This document shows positions 61,497 to 64,000 of a stretch of 64,000 nucleotides of DNA, piece after piece (positions within the stretch are counted from its first letter, which is position 1; every line of letters starts with the position of its first letter). The DNA is from an uncultured Phascolarctobacterium sp. (lineage in GTDB: Bacteria > Bacillota > Negativicutes > Acidaminococcales > Acidaminococcaceae): assembly GCA_900541915.1 (NCBI GenBank), contig UQLS01000002.1, forward strand, positions 1 through 64,000. Reading direction: 5' to 3'. The position numbers and the translations under genes were made by a program. The notes beneath the pieces are model-generated. The model was not told the origin of the DNA, did not search any database, and was given only the letters and a program-made list of their open reading frames with translations.

Positions 61497-62839
61497 TACA
61501 GAATAGTATGAGCTATAAAGTAGCCTGCCACGCAAGCCATGAATACGCCGACAAGGCCGGGCATCATAAAGCTGTGATTTAAAACAAATTTACCGATGTG
61601 GGTAGTACCGGAACGGTCAAAGCCGATGCAGGCCAAATCGGAAGGATAGGTAGGCAGGAAGAAGTAAGCATAGCAAGCGGGAATGAAGGAGAGAATCAGC
61701 AGCGGATCCATACCTACATTCAGAGCGATAGGCATGACGATTGCGATTGCTGCAGCCTGAGAGTTAACCAGTTTGGAAGTCAGGAAAAGTACGATTGCAT
61801 ATGCCAGTGGGTAAGATGTTACTACGCTGCCGAGAAATTCTTTTAAGATACCCATGTGATTTGCAAAGTAGGTATCAGCCATCCAGGCAACACCGTAAAC
61901 GGAAACCAGTGCAACTACACCGGAACGGAATACCTGGCTGCTGCCAACTTCTTTGGCTTTGGTATTGCAGAAGAGCAGGATAAGTGCGCTGACAAACAGC
62001 ATAACCATTTGGATAACGATAGTCATGGAGATAGGCTTGGGAGCAGCGCCTGCTTTAGCGGCGAAATGCGGCAGCAATGCAGGGAAGTTGCCGAGAACGG
62101 CGATTACAAGGATACCTGCGAAGAAAATGAACATAGCGTGATAGAAGGAAGCCGGCAGCTTTTTGTTCAGCAGACTTTCAGTATTGCCGTAAACATATTC
62201 TCTTTGTTCAGGGTCTTTAATAAGCTCCTGGAAAGCCGGATCGTCTGCCAGTTCCTTACCGCGGCGATAGCTCCATAAAGCTGCAAAAAGTACGCCGATG
62301 AAGGTTGCCGGAATAGAGATAGCAAGAATCTGCATAATGCTGAACTGATGACCTGCGGCTGCCATAAAGCCTACTACGGAAACAACGGCAACAGATACCG
62401 GTGAAGCGCAGATACCCATTTGAGAAGCAATGGAAGATACTGCCATAGGACGTTCAGGACGGATACCCTGTTTAATTGCGATATCGTAGATGATGGGGAA
62501 CATGGTGTAAACAACGTGGCCGGTACCGCATAATACGGTTAAGAACCAGGTTGTCAGTGGCGCAAAGACGGTGATATGCTTGGGGTTATTACGCAGAAAT
62601 TTTTCTGCGTATTTCAGCATAACAGTAAGACCGCCGGAAGCCTGCAAAAAGCCTGCGCAGGTTACTACTGCCATAATGGTGAGCATAACGTCGATAGGCG
62701 GCTTGCCAGGTTTGTAACCAAAAATGAAAGTATAGATAACAAGGCCGATGCCGCTGATAGCAGCTAAGCCGATACCGCCATGACGGATACCCAGCACAAG
62801 ACAGAACATTAATATAAGAAAGCCTAAAACGATTTCCAT
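61496..62839 (-). CDS. Anaerobic C4-dicarboxylate transporter (Dcu family)
   Basis: The ATG at 62839 follows AGGAGG on the minus strand; an ATG at 62881 is upstream of that site. The 447-residue membrane protein has Dcu motifs: LCGTGHVVYTMFPIIYDIAI, RPERPMAVSSIASQMGICASPVSVA and LPTYPSDLACIGFDRSGTT. DcuA/DcuB exchange fumarate, malate, aspartate or succinate across the inner membrane under anaerobiosis. In a succinate-decarboxylating relative it could be the succinate entry route. High codon bias suggests strong expression. Confidence 0.93.
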   Translation of the reverse strand: MEIVLGFLILMFCLVLGIRHGGIGLAAISGIGLVIYTFIFGYKPGKPPIDVMLTIMAVVTCAGFLQASGGLTVMLKYAEKFLRNNPKHITVFAPLTTWFLTVLCGTGHVVYTMFPIIYDIAIKQGIRPERPMAVSSIASQMGICASPVSVAVVSVVGFMAAAGHQFSIMQILAISIPATFIGVLFAALWSYRRGKELADDPAFQELIKDPEQREYVYGNTESLLNKKLPASFYHAMFIFFAGILVIAVLGNFPALLPHFAAKAGAAPKPISMTIVIQMVMLFVSALILLFCNTKAKEVGSSQVFRSGVVALVSVYGVAWMADTYFANHMGILKEFLGSVVTSYPLAYAIVLFLTSKLVNSQAAAIAIVMPIALNVGMDPLLILSFIPACYAYFFLPTYPSDLACIGFDRSGTTHIGKFVLNHSFMMPGLVGVFMACVAGYFIAHTIL

Positions 62840-62912
62840 GAAAACCTCCTGAAATAAAATGAGTTTTAATATTTTACGCAATTATGAGAAAATTTTGACT
62901 GCGATAATGTAT

Positions 62913-62940
62913 ATTATACAGTATTCAAAAGAAAAAGCAA
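62913..62940 (-). promoter_or_regulatory. Promoter of the Dcu transporter gene
   Basis: On the minus strand: TTGCTT, 16-base spacer, TATAAT, about 75 bases before the start codon. Confidence 0.65.
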
Positions 62941-62947
62941 GAGATAA

Positions 62948-62968
62948 GCTATATTTTTTATAAATAGC
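62948..62968. promoter_or_regulatory. Inverted repeat in the dcu/rpiR intergenic region
   Basis: GCTAT-N11-ATAGC just upstream of the Dcu -35 box. The remaining ~220 bases up to the RpiR start are AT-rich with no gene and no clear promoter. Confidence 0.35.
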
Positions 62969-63192
62969 ATACACTAATTAAAACGAATTGATTTAAGATT
63001 TGCAAGATAAAGGAAGATTTTTCAGTGGATTTTGCTTGACTAAAAGTATATAAAAGAGATTTTTGCTCAGTAAGTAATATTGAGGAAAGTTAATTTTATG
63101 TAAAGTATACGCTGCTTTGCTTGTAAAATATTATTCGGGCAGATATGCTGTAAGATAAGAAAACAGGAGTATTGCTCCAAAAGGGTGAGAAG

Positions 63193-64000
63193 ATGAACTG
63201 GGTGCAGGCTTTAAAAGTAAATTATAAAAGTTTATCAACTGCAGAAAAGCAGGCTGCAGATTATCTGCTGGCGCAGACAGAAGCTAAAGAGCTGGCAAAG
63301 TATACTTTGCGGCAGTGTGCCGCAGAAGCAGGTGCGGGGCAGCAGACAATAGTACGCTGCCTGCATAAATGTGGCTTTGAAAGCTGGAAAGAATTTTTAC
63401 GCTGTGTATGCGCCGAGGGCAGCGTACAGGTACAGCCATCAGAACAGGCAGGTAAAGTAAGTATAGACAACATACCGGCAGCAGTAGCGGCCCATGCTGT
63501 CAATATTTTGGCAGACTTGGCGTATGGAATTAACAAAGATGATTTTCGTGCCGTTATCAAATGCCTGCGCAGTGCGCGCATGATTGATATTTACGGCGTG
63601 GAATGCTCTGTGGGCAGTGCGGTAGATTTGGCAGGTAAGCTGTTATATCTTGGTATGAACTGCCGTACTTATACCGATATGTTTTTTCAGAAGGTCAGTG
63701 CAGAGCATTTATCCAGCAGGGATGTGGCCATAGGCATATCTCAGTCCGGCAAATCACGGGTGACGGTGGAAGCATTGCGCAGTGCCAAAGCAGGCGGAGC
63801 AGTAACGGTAGCTATTACAGGCAACGGCAATTCTACACTGACAGAATATGCTGATTACATTTTTGTTCTGCCGGACTTGCATCCGGGCGCCGGCTGGGTA
63901 AATTCCCGTGTTGCCCAGGTAGTATTTAATGATATGCTTTATCAGGCGTTGCTGCTGAAAGATGAAGGCTGCAGGGAAAATATCCGCAATGCAGGCAAAA
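63193..64000 (+). CDS. MurR/RpiR-family transcriptional regulator (3' end missing)
   Basis: The ATG at 63193 follows AAGGGTGAGAAG; the frame stays open to the window end (269 codons). The N-terminal helix-turn-helix (NWVQALKVNYKSLSTAEKQAADYLL ... QQTIVRCLHKCGFESWKEF, about 2-75) is followed by a SIS sugar-phosphate-binding domain (about 110-245, DIYGVECSVGSAVDLAGKLLYLG and ISQSGKSRVTVEAL). Such regulators respond to phosphosugars. It is divergent from the Dcu gene and could regulate it or genes beyond the window. Confidence 0.88.
   Translation, partial: MNWVQALKVNYKSLSTAEKQAADYLLAQTEAKELAKYTLRQCAAEAGAGQQTIVRCLHKCGFESWKEFLRCVCAEGSVQVQPSEQAGKVSIDNIPAAVAAHAVNILADLAYGINKDDFRAVIKCLRSARMIDIYGVECSVGSAVDLAGKLLYLGMNCRTYTDMFFQKVSAEHLSSRDVAIGISQSGKSRVTVEALRSAKAGGAVTVAITGNGNSTLTEYADYIFVLPDLHPGAGWVNSRVAQVVFNDMLYQALLLKDEGCRENIRNAGK

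Noticed and set aside
63261..63581. Minus-strand frame of 106 codons near the right edge
   Set aside because: Lies opposite the HTH/SIS reading frame of the RpiR regulator, which is open to the window end and has clear family motifs.

Overview
The window reads as ordinary chromosome of a diderm (outer-membrane) Firmicute of the class Negativicutes, most likely the Acidaminococcaceae (a Phascolarctobacterium-like organism). The evidence is a mixture of Firmicute traits (T-box leader on glyQS, AddAB instead of RecBCD, ccpN-ppsR pair, SigA-like sigma factor, RNase HIII, strong GGAGG/GAGGTGAT ribosome binding sites) and outer-membrane traits (SLH-porin of the OmpM type, ArnT-like lipid glycosyltransferase, OstA/LptA-like protein, RND efflux pump). 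The genus is an inference. No rRNA, IS element, prophage or CRISPR array was seen.

Layout: 1-463 end of an SLC13 carboxylate permease; 581-3017 an AT-rich HNH-endonuclease-like gene, an alpha/beta hydrolase and a cyclophilin lipoprotein; 3035-7881 phoH-ybeY-cdd-era-CNNM-recO; 7882-11175 a T-box (GGC, glycine) controlling glyQS; 11296-17784 addB-addA and a small membrane protein; 17839-18959 two minus-strand genes; 19112-20065 a secreted glucosaminidase; 20135-24604 trmL, a CExxHGH 6-pyruvoyl-tetrahydropterin-synthase family gene, folE2, folP, folK and pepT; 24659-24883 a small minus-strand gene; 25191-27581 PEP synthase; 27649-30347 type IV pilus assembly genes including a PilM-PilN fusion.

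From 30493 to 42032 one long tightly packed run holds an RND pump pair, larB-larC, rnhC and four envelope-glycolipid genes, closed by a terminator shared with convergent fba. Next come an RluA pseudouridine synthase and a UPF0291 gene (minus), a metal-chelate ABC transporter (44094-46847), the ccpN-ppsR operon, an OstA-like gene, dnaG-rpoD, two tRNAs, the SLH porin, two near-duplicate AGCS amino acid:cation symporters (the second behind a tandem glycine riboswitch), an NhaC-type antiporter, a DUF3298 secreted protein, a macrodomain protein, a Dcu dicarboxylate transporter and a truncated RpiR regulator.

Genes that work together: PEP synthase (25191) is likely controlled twice from within this window. 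A palindrome ATAGTATAYACTAT occurs at the ppsA promoter and, as part of a perfect 22-bp palindrome, between -35 and -10 of the ccpN-ppsR promoter, so CcpN is the likely repressor of both; PpsR would act on the PEP synthase protein. Glycine supply is sensed twice, by the T-box (charged tRNA-Gly) and the riboswitch (free glycine). The folate cluster lacks folB, and its PTPS homologue carries the CExxHGH motif of the dual-function subfamily that can replace FolB. Four genes (era, the CNNM gene, ccpN, ppsR) seem to start at AUA or AUC rather than AUG/GUG/UUG.
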